From Oxobacter pfennigii (lineage in GTDB: Bacteria > Bacillota > Clostridia > Clostridiales > Oxobacteraceae), in the NCBI RefSeq assembly GCF_001317355.1, contig NZ_LKET01000021.1, positions 186,001 through 250,000 of the forward strand: a stretch of 64,000 nt of DNA, written 5' to 3'. Under the pieces are notes generated by a model that worked only from the letters and a program-made list of their open reading frames with translations, was not told the origin of the DNA and searched no databases. Within the stretch, counting starts at the first letter, position 1; each line of letters starts with the position of its first letter. The translations under genes were made by a program, and so were the position numbers. Shown one piece after another: positions 36,797 through 44,531 of the stretch.

Positions 36797-36867
36797 TTAA
36801 AAAAACAAATGTTTATAGTTATAAGCAAATGTTTGATTAGACATTAAAATATGGCGTGATGTATATT
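36797..36867 (+). promoter_or_regulatory. Promoter and operator of the methyltransferase operon (copy 2 of shared element)
   Basis: -35 TAGACA (36838-36843) and -10 TATATT (36862-36867) are 18 bases apart. Upstream, AAACAAATGTTT and AAGCAAATGTTTGATT repeat the element at 31821-31889 almost base for base, including the spacing between the two CAAATGTTT motifs. The 18-base spacer has diverged, so the upstream conservation is likely selected. Confidence 0.8.
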
Positions 36868-36893
36868 GAGATTAAACTAAGGAGGGATATAAA

Positions 36894-38060
36894 ATGGTCA
36901 ATAATGCAGAAAAACTACAAAAAGAGAGGTATGACCTTTTCGACAAATTATATACAGGTCAGATACCAAAGAGAGTTCCATTAGGACATTATGTGTACAA
37001 TCCATTTGCAATTCAGTTTGCGGGCTATGATTTGTTTGAATCCCAGTGGGATACGGCTGGTCTGTTGTCAAAGGCTTGCGATGAATTTTGTTCCCAGGTC
37101 TTCACGGATATTGTGCCGGTTGCATCTACGATTATACCTTATCCTTATCAGGTATTGGCTTCACGTTCATACAAGATGAGTAAAACCGGTTTTATGCAGC
37201 ATCCGGAATTGGCTGGTATGGAAGCTGAGGATTATGAGGCTTTTATTAAGTCTCCTTTTGATGTTATCTTAGAAAAGATTTTGCCGACTTTGTTTCCTGC
37301 ACTTGATACAGATCCTGTAACAAGATCGGTTAACATGGCAAAAGGCATTGTTGCATATCGGGAAGAACAAACGGTAATGAAAAAGATTAAAAGTGATGCA
37401 ATCGCAAAATATGGCTATTTAAAACCGCCCGCTAACTCTGACAGCGGTGGTGTTAAGTGTCCCTTTGATTTCCTGGCGGATTTTATAAGAGGTTTTGGAA
37501 ATATACTGACTGATGTCAGGCGATACCCTGAGCAAGTGCTTGAAGCCTGCGATGCGGTTTTGCAGCTTCTTATTAAAAAAGCTACCCCATCAAAGCCTCA
37601 TTATTTAGGTACGACTTCCATTACAACCCACATGCCGGGCTTTATGCGGACAAAGGATTTTGAAAAATTTTATTACCCTACTTTCAAAAAGATGGTAGAA
37701 ACCTTTGTGGAATCTGGTATGGGTGTAAGAATTTTCTGCGAAGGTGACTGGATGCGTTATCTGGATCATCTGAGGGATTTACCGGAAAATGTAAGGCTGC
37801 GTTTTGAATACGGAGATCCTAAAATCATTAAGGAAAAATTAGGAGATAAACAGATCATATCGGGATTATATCCTATATCCATACTGCAAATTGGAACTAA
37901 AGAAGAGGTCATTGAAAAGGCAAAAGAATATGTTGATATTCTGGCTCCTGGCGGCCGTTACTATTTTGAATTTGATAAGAGTGCTATTACCTGTCAAGGC
38001 AATATGCGTGAAAATATAATAGCATTATCAGACTATTTACGTGACAATGCTACATATTAA
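36894..38060 (+). CDS. UroD-like methyltransferase (candidate substrate:corrinoid methyltransferase I)
   Basis: The 388-residue protein is of the longer UroD-like group and lacks the H-x-C-G site. Instead it has FCEGDWMRYLDHLRDLPEN, where two Glu are separated by exactly 14 residues. This matches the first half of the E-x14-E-x20-H zinc motif that I recall from anaerobic O-demethylase methyltransferases (VdmB/OdmB); the His position is not His here. It is related to the 62471 product (shared CPFDFLADFIRGFGNI-type and IFLEGNW-type regions). It is followed by a small ORF, a corrinoid protein and a methyltetrahydrofolate methyltransferase, so it probably demethylates a substrate brought in by the DASS transporters. 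Confidence 0.8.
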   Translation: MVNNAEKLQKERYDLFDKLYTGQIPKRVPLGHYVYNPFAIQFAGYDLFESQWDTAGLLSKACDEFCSQVFTDIVPVASTIIPYPYQVLASRSYKMSKTGFMQHPELAGMEAEDYEAFIKSPFDVILEKILPTLFPALDTDPVTRSVNMAKGIVAYREEQTVMKKIKSDAIAKYGYLKPPANSDSGGVKCPFDFLADFIRGFGNILTDVRRYPEQVLEACDAVLQLLIKKATPSKPHYLGTTSITTHMPGFMRTKDFEKFYYPTFKKMVETFVESGMGVRIFCEGDWMRYLDHLRDLPENVRLRFEYGDPKIIKEKLGDKQIISGLYPISILQIGTKEEVIEKAKEYVDILAPGGRYYFEFDKSAITCQGNMRENIIALSDYLRDNATY

Positions 38061-38075
38061 AAGGAGGGGAAGCTT

Positions 38076-38219
38076 ATGAACAGTAAATACTTAAAGACAT
38101 GGGAACAGATTGTTGAAGAAAATAACGATACGGATGAAAGAAATATTGCAGCCATGAAAGATAAGATGCTGAAATCCGAAGATATTATTTTCCAGTTTGT
38201 CATGAATCTATTGTTGTAA
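38076..38219 (+). CDS. Small conserved-looking ORF (47 residues), function unknown
   Basis: An ATG with a strong ribosome-binding site (AAGGAGGGG, 8 bases upstream) opens a 47-codon frame ending in TAA. The product is charged and helical in character (starts MNSKYLKTWEQIVEENN, ends with a hydrophobic IFQFVMNLLL). It lies 15 bases after the methyltransferase gene and 48 before the corrinoid gene, inside the operon. It may be a small partner protein or the remnant of a larger gene. I recognise no family. Confidence 0.6.
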   Translation: MNSKYLKTWEQIVEENNDTDERNIAAMKDKMLKSEDIIFQFVMNLLL

Positions 38220-38267
38220 AAATGAGATCTTCTATATAAATAAGGCAGTTTAAGGAGGAATAAAGTA

Positions 38268-38903
38268 ATGGATTTAAAAACCTTAACACAATCAGTGGGA
38301 GAGCTGGACGAAGAAAAGGTTCTTGAAATGATCAATGACTTTGTGGCTGCAAAACCTTCGGAAGAAGAAGCCCAAAAGGTTGTTGCAGCTTGCCAGAGCG
38401 GCATGTCGATTGTAGGTGACCTCTATGAAAAAGGCGAATACTTTGTAGGTGATCTCATATTTGCAGGAGAGCTTTTAACTAGTGCTATCAACACATTAAA
38501 GCCTGTATTGGGAACTGATAATAGTTCAAGTGTAGTTACAATAGTACTTGGAACAGTTGCCGGCGACCTGCACGATATAGGCAAGAACATATTCAAAAGC
38601 ATGGCTGAGGCAGCAGGTTTTACAGTTGTAGACCTTGGCATCGACCAGCCATCAAGTTCATTTGTTGAAAAAGTTAAAGAAGTAAAACCTGTAGTAGTTG
38701 GAATGAGCGGTGTATTAACGCTGGCACTGGAAGCTATGAAGGATACGGTTGATGCATTAAAGGAAGCAGGATTAAGGGACAGTGTAAAAATAATCATAGG
38801 CGGAAACCCTGTAACTAAAGAAGCTTGTGTTCAGATAGGCGCAGATGCCTTCACAACTAATGCTGCAGAAGGTGTAAAGATATGCCAGGGTTGGGTTAAA
38901 TAG
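38268..38903 (+). CDS. Corrinoid methyl-carrier protein
   Basis: The 211-residue protein has a helical cap domain (residues 1-88) and a B12-binding domain with GDLHDIGKN, where His102 coordinates cobalt. IIIGGNPVTKEACVQIGAD is the usual C-terminal tail-binding segment. GGAGG precedes the ATG. It lies between its probable methyl donor enzyme (36894) and acceptor enzyme (39050), and so carries the methyl group between them. Confidence 0.93.
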   Translation: MDLKTLTQSVGELDEEKVLEMINDFVAAKPSEEEAQKVVAACQSGMSIVGDLYEKGEYFVGDLIFAGELLTSAINTLKPVLGTDNSSSVVTIVLGTVAGDLHDIGKNIFKSMAEAAGFTVVDLGIDQPSSSFVEKVKEVKPVVVGMSGVLTLALEAMKDTVDALKEAGLRDSVKIIIGGNPVTKEACVQIGADAFTTNAAEGVKICQGWVK

Positions 38904-38960
38904 CCTATTGGATAAAGTAAAAAAGTCACCATAATAATCATTTCATATATACACTCGGAT

Positions 38961-38993
38961 AAAACTGCTGATATAGTATTTATCGGCAGTTTT
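38961..38993 (+). terminator. Terminator-like hairpin between corrinoid and methyltetrahydrofolate methyltransferase genes
   Basis: The stem AAAACTGCTGATA / TATCGGCAGTTTT is followed by TATT. It could reduce expression of the downstream gene relative to the first three. Confidence 0.65.
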
Positions 38994-39049
38994 ATTCTAT
39001 AAAGATTGCTGTGCCGTAATAATAAAATTAACTTAAGGAGGAATAAAAC

Positions 39050-39859
39050 ATGATAGTAATTGGAGAAAAAATTAACGGGACAATACCAAGTGTAAAGAAA
39101 GCAATTGAAGAAAAAAATGAAGAATTTATCCGCAATCTTGCTATTATGCAGGCTGAGGCAGGAGCTGACTATATCGATGTTTGTGCCAGCACAGTGCCGG
39201 AACTTGAAGTGGCAACTCTCAAATGGATGATGGATATTATACAGAATGCTGTAGATAAACCCCTATGTATTGACAGCCCTAACCCAAGAATGATAGAAAA
39301 GGTTTTTAAGTATGCCAAAAAACCCGGTATAATAAATTCTGTATCAGAAGAAGGAGATAAATGTGAAGTAATATTTCCTCTGATGAAGGGAACAGGATGG
39401 CAGGTTATAGCATTGACATGTGATAATAAGGGAATTCCATCCGATGTCGGAACAAGGGTTGATATAACAAAGAGGATAGTAGAAAAGGCAGCCAAATATG
39501 ATATTGCACCGGACAGGATTCACGTAGATCCACTCGTAATGGCGATGTCAGCAGATAATAAATCATTGCCAAGTTTTGTAGAAGCTCTTACAAAAATCAA
39601 AGAATTATATCCAACGATTAAGATTACATCGGGATTAAGCAATATATCCTTCGGTATGCCGTTAAGGAGAGTTATAAACCAGCATTTTTTAACCATAGCA
39701 ATGTTTGTTGGAATGGATTCAGCAATTATGGATCCTGTTAACCGTGATTTGTATACTTCACTTATAACAACTAAGGCATTAATGGGGCAGGACAGGCTGT
39801 GCAGGAACTTTACCAATGCATACCGTAAGAACAAGATAGGGCCAATAAAAAATGATTAA
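39050..39859 (+). CDS. Methyltetrahydrofolate:corrinoid methyltransferase (AcsE/MtvA-like)
   Basis: The 269-residue protein is a pterin-binding TIM barrel. Motifs match the MeTr family: GADYIDVCAST, CIDSPNP, GIINSVSEEG, HVDPLV and SNISFGMPLRR, with the Asn that stabilises the pterin. Enzymes of this kind move the methyl group from the corrinoid protein to tetrahydrofolate (methyltransferase II of demethylase systems). It completes the operon 36894-39859 and links it to one-carbon metabolism. GGAGG precedes the ATG. Confidence 0.92.
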   Translation: MIVIGEKINGTIPSVKKAIEEKNEEFIRNLAIMQAEAGADYIDVCASTVPELEVATLKWMMDIIQNAVDKPLCIDSPNPRMIEKVFKYAKKPGIINSVSEEGDKCEVIFPLMKGTGWQVIALTCDNKGIPSDVGTRVDITKRIVEKAAKYDIAPDRIHVDPLVMAMSADNKSLPSFVEALTKIKELYPTIKITSGLSNISFGMPLRRVINQHFLTIAMFVGMDSAIMDPVNRDLYTSLITTKALMGQDRLCRNFTNAYRKNKIGPIKND

Positions 39860-39927
39860 AAATATGCTTTAGTTTTAGAAAAGTTATTTGTCTAACATAA
39901 CACTACCTCCTTTGTGTTGTTTAGATC

Positions 39928-39972
39928 AGGCTGTTGATCATGAACGTGATATCAACAGCTTGAAATTTTTTA
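39928..39972 (+). terminator. Terminator of the methyltransferase operon
   Basis: The stem AGGCTGTTGAT / ATCAACAGCTT (39928-39938 and 39951-39961) is followed by AAATTTTTTAT. Confidence 0.75.
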
Positions 39973-40042
39973 TGGAGGAATAAAAATAATTATTTATTGT
40001 CAATACCATAAAGAGTAGTAAGTAAAAGACTATCTTGTTGAT

Positions 40043-40399
40043 ATGGAAAATGAATTCTTAATTAGGATTAAATGCGGGGATAAAGCAGGAACTAAAGTAA
40101 TATTAGATAAAACTTTGGACTATATTTTGCTAAGTGGTACCTATGATCTTGAGATTTTAAGAACCAAGATTATAGAAATACTCATTCTCATATCAAGAGC
40201 TTCTATTGAATATAGCTCAAACCTTGATGAAATACTGGAATTCAAATTATTTCTTGGACTATGCCGACTGGGGCCAAACAAGGAGGAGCATATCGCTTAT
40301 TTTATATACTATAAGGCTATAATAATAAGAAATTTACCAGGTAAATTTTATGTTATAATAGACTGGTATTTAAAAATGGATAAGCTTGAAATGGAGTGA
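40043..40399 (+). CDS. Fragment of a PocR/AraC-type regulator (likely remnant)
   Basis: The 118-residue frame resembles the helical segment lying between the PocR ligand domain and the AraC DNA-binding domain of clostridial regulators that control cobamide-dependent pathways. The line GDKAGTKVILDKTLDYILLS, then DLEILRTKIIEILILISRASIEYSSNLDEIL, follows the usual GDK-GA-LL...LE-IK-R-LEL-LLSRA-IE-GA pattern. Neither the PocR domain nor the helix-turn-helix is present, and no ribosome-binding site precedes the ATG. It is therefore probably a relic of a regulator for the adjacent methyltransferase operon, though a small working protein is possible. Confidence 0.5.
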   Translation: MENEFLIRIKCGDKAGTKVILDKTLDYILLSGTYDLEILRTKIIEILILISRASIEYSSNLDEILEFKLFLGLCRLGPNKEEHIAYFIYYKAIIIRNLPGKFYVIIDWYLKMDKLEME

Positions 40400-40408
40400 A
40401 ACCTGTTT

Positions 40409-41641
40409 ATGAGAGATAATTGGAAAAAAGATATAGTTTTGTTTGTATTAAGCCAGACCATATCGTTGTTTGGTTCCTCGCTGGTTCAGTATGCCATAAT
40501 GTGGTACATAACACTTAATACAAAATCCGGACTTATGATGACTATTTCCATCATATGCGGGTTTTTGCCTACTTTTCTTTTATCACCTTTTTCAGGTGTG
40601 TGGGCTGATCGTTATAACCGCAAAATGCTTATAATTTTATCGGATGCATTTATAGCAGTATCAACCCTTGTAATGGCAATATTGTTTTTAATGGGACATG
40701 GGTCAATATGGCTCATGTTTTTAATGTCTTTTTTAAGGTCGTTGGGCGCCAGTGTTCAAATGCCGGCTAACGGAGCCTTTATACCTCAGATTGTACCAGA
40801 GGATAAGCTTACAAAGGTGGGGGGTATAAACGGAAGCATACAGTCGGTAGTCATGCTTGTATCACCCATGCTAAGCGGTGTACTTTTAAGTGTGGCATCC
40901 ATTGAATCTATTTTTTTCATCGATGTCATAACGGCTGCTATTGCTATACTTGTGCTTATTTTATTTCTCAAGGTACCTTCCCACAATAAAGCTCTTAATA
41001 CAGAGCAGGTAAGCTATTTTTCGGATTTAAAGAAAGGAATTGCATATATAAAAGAGCATCCTTTCGTCAGGACCTTCTTTGTATTTTGTGCTTTTTACTT
41101 TTTCTTAATAGCTCCCGTTGCCTTTTTAACACCACTGCAGGTCACAAGGAGTTTCGGGGAGGATGTATGGCGATTGACAGCCATAGAAATTGGTTTCGCT
41201 ACGGGAATGACCCTGGGCGGACTTCTCATTGCTTCCTGGGGAGGCTTTAAAAATAAAATACACACCATGGTGCTGTCAAGTTTTACTACCGGACTTTGTG
41301 TAATTGCACTAGGTGTGGTGCCTTTATTTTCAATATACCTTATTATTATGGCAATTGCAGGTATATCAGTGCCTATATTCAATACACCATCGACGGTTCT
41401 TTTACAGGAAAAGGTGGAGCCTGATTTCTTAGGCAGGGTATTCGGAATAATGGGTATGATATCAAGCTCCATGATGCCTTTAGGTATGCTTATATTCGGA
41501 CCTGCCGCCGATTTTATTCCTATCGAGTGGATTTTGACGGGTACCGGCATATTATTGTTTCTGCAAAGCTTTTTTCTAATAATGAGCAAAGACCTTGTTG
41601 AGGCCGGAAAACCTAAAGAAGAAAGCTATTCTAAATGGTAA
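40409..41641 (+). CDS. MFS transporter (drug-efflux-like)
   Basis: The 410-residue protein has about 12 membrane segments and MFS loop motifs (GVWADRYNRKMLII after helix 2; DFLGRVFGIMGMISS in the second half). It resembles the macrolide-efflux (Mef) group of exporters. GGAG precedes the ATG. Its last 11 bases overlap the convergent DUF362 gene. The substrate is unknown. Confidence 0.85.
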   Translation: MRDNWKKDIVLFVLSQTISLFGSSLVQYAIMWYITLNTKSGLMMTISIICGFLPTFLLSPFSGVWADRYNRKMLIILSDAFIAVSTLVMAILFLMGHGSIWLMFLMSFLRSLGASVQMPANGAFIPQIVPEDKLTKVGGINGSIQSVVMLVSPMLSGVLLSVASIESIFFIDVITAAIAILVLILFLKVPSHNKALNTEQVSYFSDLKKGIAYIKEHPFVRTFFVFCAFYFFLIAPVAFLTPLQVTRSFGEDVWRLTAIEIGFATGMTLGGLLIASWGGFKNKIHTMVLSSFTTGLCVIALGVVPLFSIYLIIMAIAGISVPIFNTPSTVLLQEKVEPDFLGRVFGIMGMISSSMMPLGMLIFGPAADFIPIEWILTGTGILLFLQSFFLIMSKDLVEAGKPKEESYSKW

Positions 41642-42737
41642 TCAGCTCGTATTCTTTGCTTCCTATACCTAATTTTACAGCGTGGTCAATTGCCACCTTC
41701 CAATCGGTGTCAGGCGCCAGATTTGTAAAATGGTCATGATGCTTATGGTTTTGTTTTGAAAGCAGACTTCCTTCCACTACAGGCTGGCGGTTAACTGCTT
41801 CAGCACAGGCCATATCCAATGCAACGGGGTCAAAGGAAGCAAACATTCCTACATCCGGCACTATGGGTATATCATTTTCAGAATGGCAATCGCAAAATGG
41901 TGATACATCAATAACCAGGCTTATATGAAAATGAGGGCGTCCCTCAAGGACTGCATAGCTGTATTCAGCTATTTTCTTGTTTAATATGCCGTTGGATTCA
42001 TCAGAAGCAGGTTCAACGGCATCCGTAGGACAGACTCCTAAGCATCTTCCGCAGCCTACGCATCTTCTATGGTCTATTGATGCTTTTTTATTTGTTATGG
42101 TTATTGCACTGTGAGCACAGCTTTTAGCGCACATGCCGCAGCCTATACATGAAGCCTGTTCGACTGTGGGCTTTCCGCTGCTGTGCATTTCCATTTTTCC
42201 TGCCCGGGAACCGCAGCCCATTCCTATATTCTTTAAAGCACCTCCGAAGCCCGTCGACTCATGGCCTTTAAAGTGATTAAGTGAAATGAATACATCCGCA
42301 TCCATAATGGCGCGGCCGATTTTGGCTTCCTTTACATATTCACCATTATTAACGGGGATAAGAGCTTCATCGGTTCCTTTCAATCCATCCCCTATAAGAA
42401 TGTGGCATCCGGTGGAAAAGGGAGAGAAGCCGTTTAAATAGGCAGAACTTAAATGCTCCAATGCATCTTTTCTGCTGCCTACATACAAAGTGTTGCAATC
42501 TGTAAGAAAGGGCCTGCCGCCTAAGTCCTTTACAATATCTACAACCGTCTTGGCATAATTGGGGCGAAGGAAGGCCAGATTTCCCGGTTCTCCGAAATGT
42601 ATTTTAACTGCCGTATATTTTTTGTTGAAATCAATGTTTTGTATTCCGGCAGTTTTAATAAGCCTGGTAAGCTTTTCCTGCAAATTTTCCCTGTAGGTAA
42701 CATGCATGTCGGTAAAATAAACCTTTGATTTTTCCAT
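41631..42737 (-). CDS. DUF362 protein with two [4Fe-4S] ferredoxin motifs
   Basis: The 368-residue protein has a DUF362 fold (ALKNIGMGCGSRAGK, DVFISLNHFKGHESTGFGGAL) and two central ferredoxin clusters: CIGCGMCAKSCAHS and CVGCGRCLGVCPTD. It is likely an iron-sulfur electron-transfer or assembly protein of anaerobes; the role of DUF362 is not established. The start at 42737 has TGGAGGT upstream; a frame of 39 more codons is not supported. It overlaps the MFS gene tail to tail and is divergent from the MerR gene. Confidence 0.88.
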   Translation of the reverse strand: MEKSKVYFTDMHVTYRENLQEKLTRLIKTAGIQNIDFNKKYTAVKIHFGEPGNLAFLRPNYAKTVVDIVKDLGGRPFLTDCNTLYVGSRKDALEHLSSAYLNGFSPFSTGCHILIGDGLKGTDEALIPVNNGEYVKEAKIGRAIMDADVFISLNHFKGHESTGFGGALKNIGMGCGSRAGKMEMHSSGKPTVEQASCIGCGMCAKSCAHSAITITNKKASIDHRRCVGCGRCLGVCPTDAVEPASDESNGILNKKIAEYSYAVLEGRPHFHISLVIDVSPFCDCHSENDIPIVPDVGMFASFDPVALDMACAEAVNRQPVVEGSLLSKQNHKHHDHFTNLAPDTDWKVAIDHAVKLGIGSKEYELITI

Positions 42738-42944
42738 TGTATTGACCTCCAAGATATTAAAATACAATAATTTTACTATTTCATAGAATATAATATACAC
42801 CATAGAGTTTACTCTAAGGCAAGCAATATTTATAATTAGTTTATCGGAGCTCAAGGTACTAAAAGTATTGCTGATAAATGTATAAATTATAAGTCTGTTT
42901 ATGATTTAATATTATTTTATAAAATAAAAGGAGGATTATGTAAT

Positions 42945-43331
42945 ATGGGGTATACTATTAAGCAGGCAGCAAAAAAAGCAGGCCTTACCATACATACGCT
43001 TCGTTATTATGATAAAGAAGGTCTACTGCCTTTTATTAAGAGAGATAATTCCGGCAATCGGTTTTTTACCGAAAACGATATGGAGTGGTTAGAAGTTATT
43101 TGCTGCTTGAAGAATACAGGCATGTCAATAAAGCAAATAAAGAAATATGTGCAATGGTGCTTTGTTGGTGATGAGACGCTGGAAGCACGCAGGCAAATGC
43201 TTATAGAACACCGTAAGGAAGTTATGAAGCAAATTAACGAATTAAAGCAGAATCTCAAAAAAATCGATTATAAAATTACTCATTACAATACTTCCTGCAG
43301 GGTGGAAGTTGAGGATAAAAAAATAAATTAG
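42945..43331 (+). CDS. MerR-family regulator
   Basis: The 128-residue protein has an N-terminal winged helix (YTIKQAAKKAGLTIHTLRYYDKEGLLPF, residues 3-30) and a C-terminal coiled coil for dimerisation. There is no large effector domain and no Cys cluster typical of metal sensors, although one CRVE lies near the end. AGGAGG precedes the ATG. It may control itself or the ferritin-like gene that follows. Confidence 0.88.
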   Translation: MGYTIKQAAKKAGLTIHTLRYYDKEGLLPFIKRDNSGNRFFTENDMEWLEVICCLKNTGMSIKQIKKYVQWCFVGDETLEARRQMLIEHRKEVMKQINELKQNLKKIDYKITHYNTSCRVEVEDKKIN

Positions 43332-43357
43332 GTGTTTTGTTTTATTGGGCTCATCGG

Positions 43358-43391
43358 TTGACAAAATGTACCTATAATAATACTATTATAG
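43358..43391 (+). promoter_or_regulatory. Promoter of the ferritin-like gene with overlapping inverted repeat
   Basis: TTGACA (43358-43363) and TACTAT (43381-43386) are 17 bases apart. The inverted repeat CTATAATAaTACTATTATAG (43372-43391) covers the -10 box and could be an operator. Confidence 0.55.
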
Positions 43392-43444
43392 TGCAATCGT
43401 CATGATATGCTAAAAACATAATTATTTTAAAAGGAGGGACACAT

Positions 43445-43753
43445 ATGCCTGATTTTGGAAATTCCTTTTCCGGTCTCGCAAAAGACAGGAAACTGACAGA
43501 AGCTGAGCTTATAAGAGCAATAAGATTTATGATAGCTGCTGAATATGAAGCTATACAATTATACATGCAGCTGGCAGAATCTACAGATAATGTTTTGGCA
43601 ATAGAAGTGTTAAAGGATATTGCCGATGAAGAAAGGGTTCATGCGGGAGAATTTTTAAGGCTGTTAAAAGAGTTGGATCCCGAAGAAGAAAAATTCTACA
43701 TAGAAGGCGCAGCAGAAGTAGAAGAAGAAATTGAAGATTTGAAAAATAAGTAG
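43445..43753 (+). CDS. Encapsulin-type ferritin-like protein (EncFtn/rubrerythrin group)
   Basis: The 102-residue protein has two helices with ferroxidase-type residues: AAEYEAIQLYMQL (Glu33) and DIADEERVHAGEFLRLL (the ExxH pair). Length and order match the small ferritin-like proteins that oxidise iron inside encapsulin shells, including the domain fused to the Pyrococcus furiosus shell protein. They form decamers and need an encapsulin to store iron. No encapsulin gene lies downstream. AAGGAGGG precedes the ATG. It may protect from iron or oxygen stress. Confidence 0.82.
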   Translation: MPDFGNSFSGLAKDRKLTEAELIRAIRFMIAAEYEAIQLYMQLAESTDNVLAIEVLKDIADEERVHAGEFLRLLKELDPEEEKFYIEGAAEVEEEIEDLKNK

Positions 43754-43828
43754 GTTAATAATACCATAATAAAAAGGCGCTGAAGTTATGCGGTTTACCA
43801 TAGGAACATTTTATGAACTGTGGTATTT

Positions 43829-43867
43829 GGCAAAGGCAGACAGCAGATTAAGCTGCCTGCCTTTGCC
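43829..43867 (+). terminator. Terminator of the ferritin-like gene
   Basis: The stem GGCAAAGGCAGaCAGC / GCTGcCTGCCTTTGCC has a 7-base loop. It lies 75 bases after the stop codon and is followed at some distance by a T-run. Confidence 0.7.
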
Positions 43868-44048
43868 GTTATTGGTTATTTTTTCATCTTCTTTTGCGAA
43901 AGCGCTGGTGACTCCGATGTCACGGTAGTGATGACAATCTTTTGCCCCACTGTTCTGAAGTATCCCTTCCTCTCACTCGCCAACCCCAATCCTCTCTATG
44001 AAGAGGTTTAAAAGCTCTGCATGAATATCAGGAAATTAATATATCTGC
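43868..44048. other. Unassigned DNA at the left edge of the GC-rich cassette
   Basis: This stretch has richer GC content (for example AGCGCTGGTGACTCCGATGT and CTCGCCAACCCCAATCCTC) than the AT-rich gaps around it. It carries no start codon with a ribosome-binding site on either strand. It may be the worn edge of the imported ABC cassette. Confidence 0.4.
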
Positions 44049-44113
44049 TTGACAAATTAACCGTATTACTCATATAATACAGTCATAAGCTGTATTATAT
44101 GAGTAATACGGTT
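44049..44113 (+). promoter_or_regulatory. Promoter inside a perfect 24-bp palindromic operator
   Basis: TTGACA (44049-44054) and TATAAT (44073-44078) are 18 bases apart. A perfect inverted repeat with 24-base arms (44059-44082 and 44090-44113; loop TCATAAG) begins in the spacer and covers the -10 box and start region. It is almost certainly the binding site of the GntR protein encoded 28 bases downstream, as in YtrA-type self-repressed ABC operons. Confidence 0.85.
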
Positions 44114-44140
44114 TGATTTTAAGACCGAGGGGCGTGTGCC

Positions 44141-44512
44141 ATGATTTCTTTCGAACAATTCATTATAGAAGATGGCACTCCCATCTATATGCAGATCGTC
44201 CGGCACATCAAGCAGGGCATCATCGCCGGAAGCATCCAGGATGGGGAGGAACTGCCATCCCGGCGCGTCCTTTCGGCGCTCTTAGGCGTCAACCCCAACA
44301 CAGTACAAAAGGCGTACCGGTTATTGGAAGAGGAAGCCATAATCGAATCTCATTCCGGCGCGAAAAGTTATGCGGTGCTGGATGAGGCGAAGGTGGAGAG
44401 TATACGCAGGCAGCTGTTGGAGAGCGACGCAAGGGCCATTATAAATGCCATGAAAAAAATGGGCGTTTCTAAAGAAGAAGCGATTTCGCTGGTCGATAAA
44501 CTGTGGCAATAA
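44141..44512 (+). CDS. GntR-family repressor, YtrA type
   Basis: The 123-residue protein has a GntR winged helix (IYMQIVRHIKQGIIAGSIQDG, then SRRVLSALLGVNPNTVQKAYRLLEEE) and only a short dimerising tail, as in the YtrA subfamily. These repressors control ABC exporter operons and often respond to cell-wall-active compounds. GAGGGG precedes the ATG. It is the first gene of a five-gene operon with high GC content. Confidence 0.92.
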   Translation: MISFEQFIIEDGTPIYMQIVRHIKQGIIAGSIQDGEELPSRRVLSALLGVNPNTVQKAYRLLEEEAIIESHSGAKSYAVLDEAKVESIRRQLLESDARAIINAMKKMGVSKEEAISLVDKLWQ

Positions 44513-44531
44513 TAGACGAGGAGCTATGAAT

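Noticed and set aside
43820-44011. 63-codon frame after the ferritin-like gene
   Set aside because: It starts inside a terminator hairpin, has no ribosome-binding site and resembles no protein I know.
44049-44113. Transposon terminal inverted repeat
   Set aside because: The arms are adjacent (7-base loop) and overlap a good promoter, as expected for an operator, with no transposase near.
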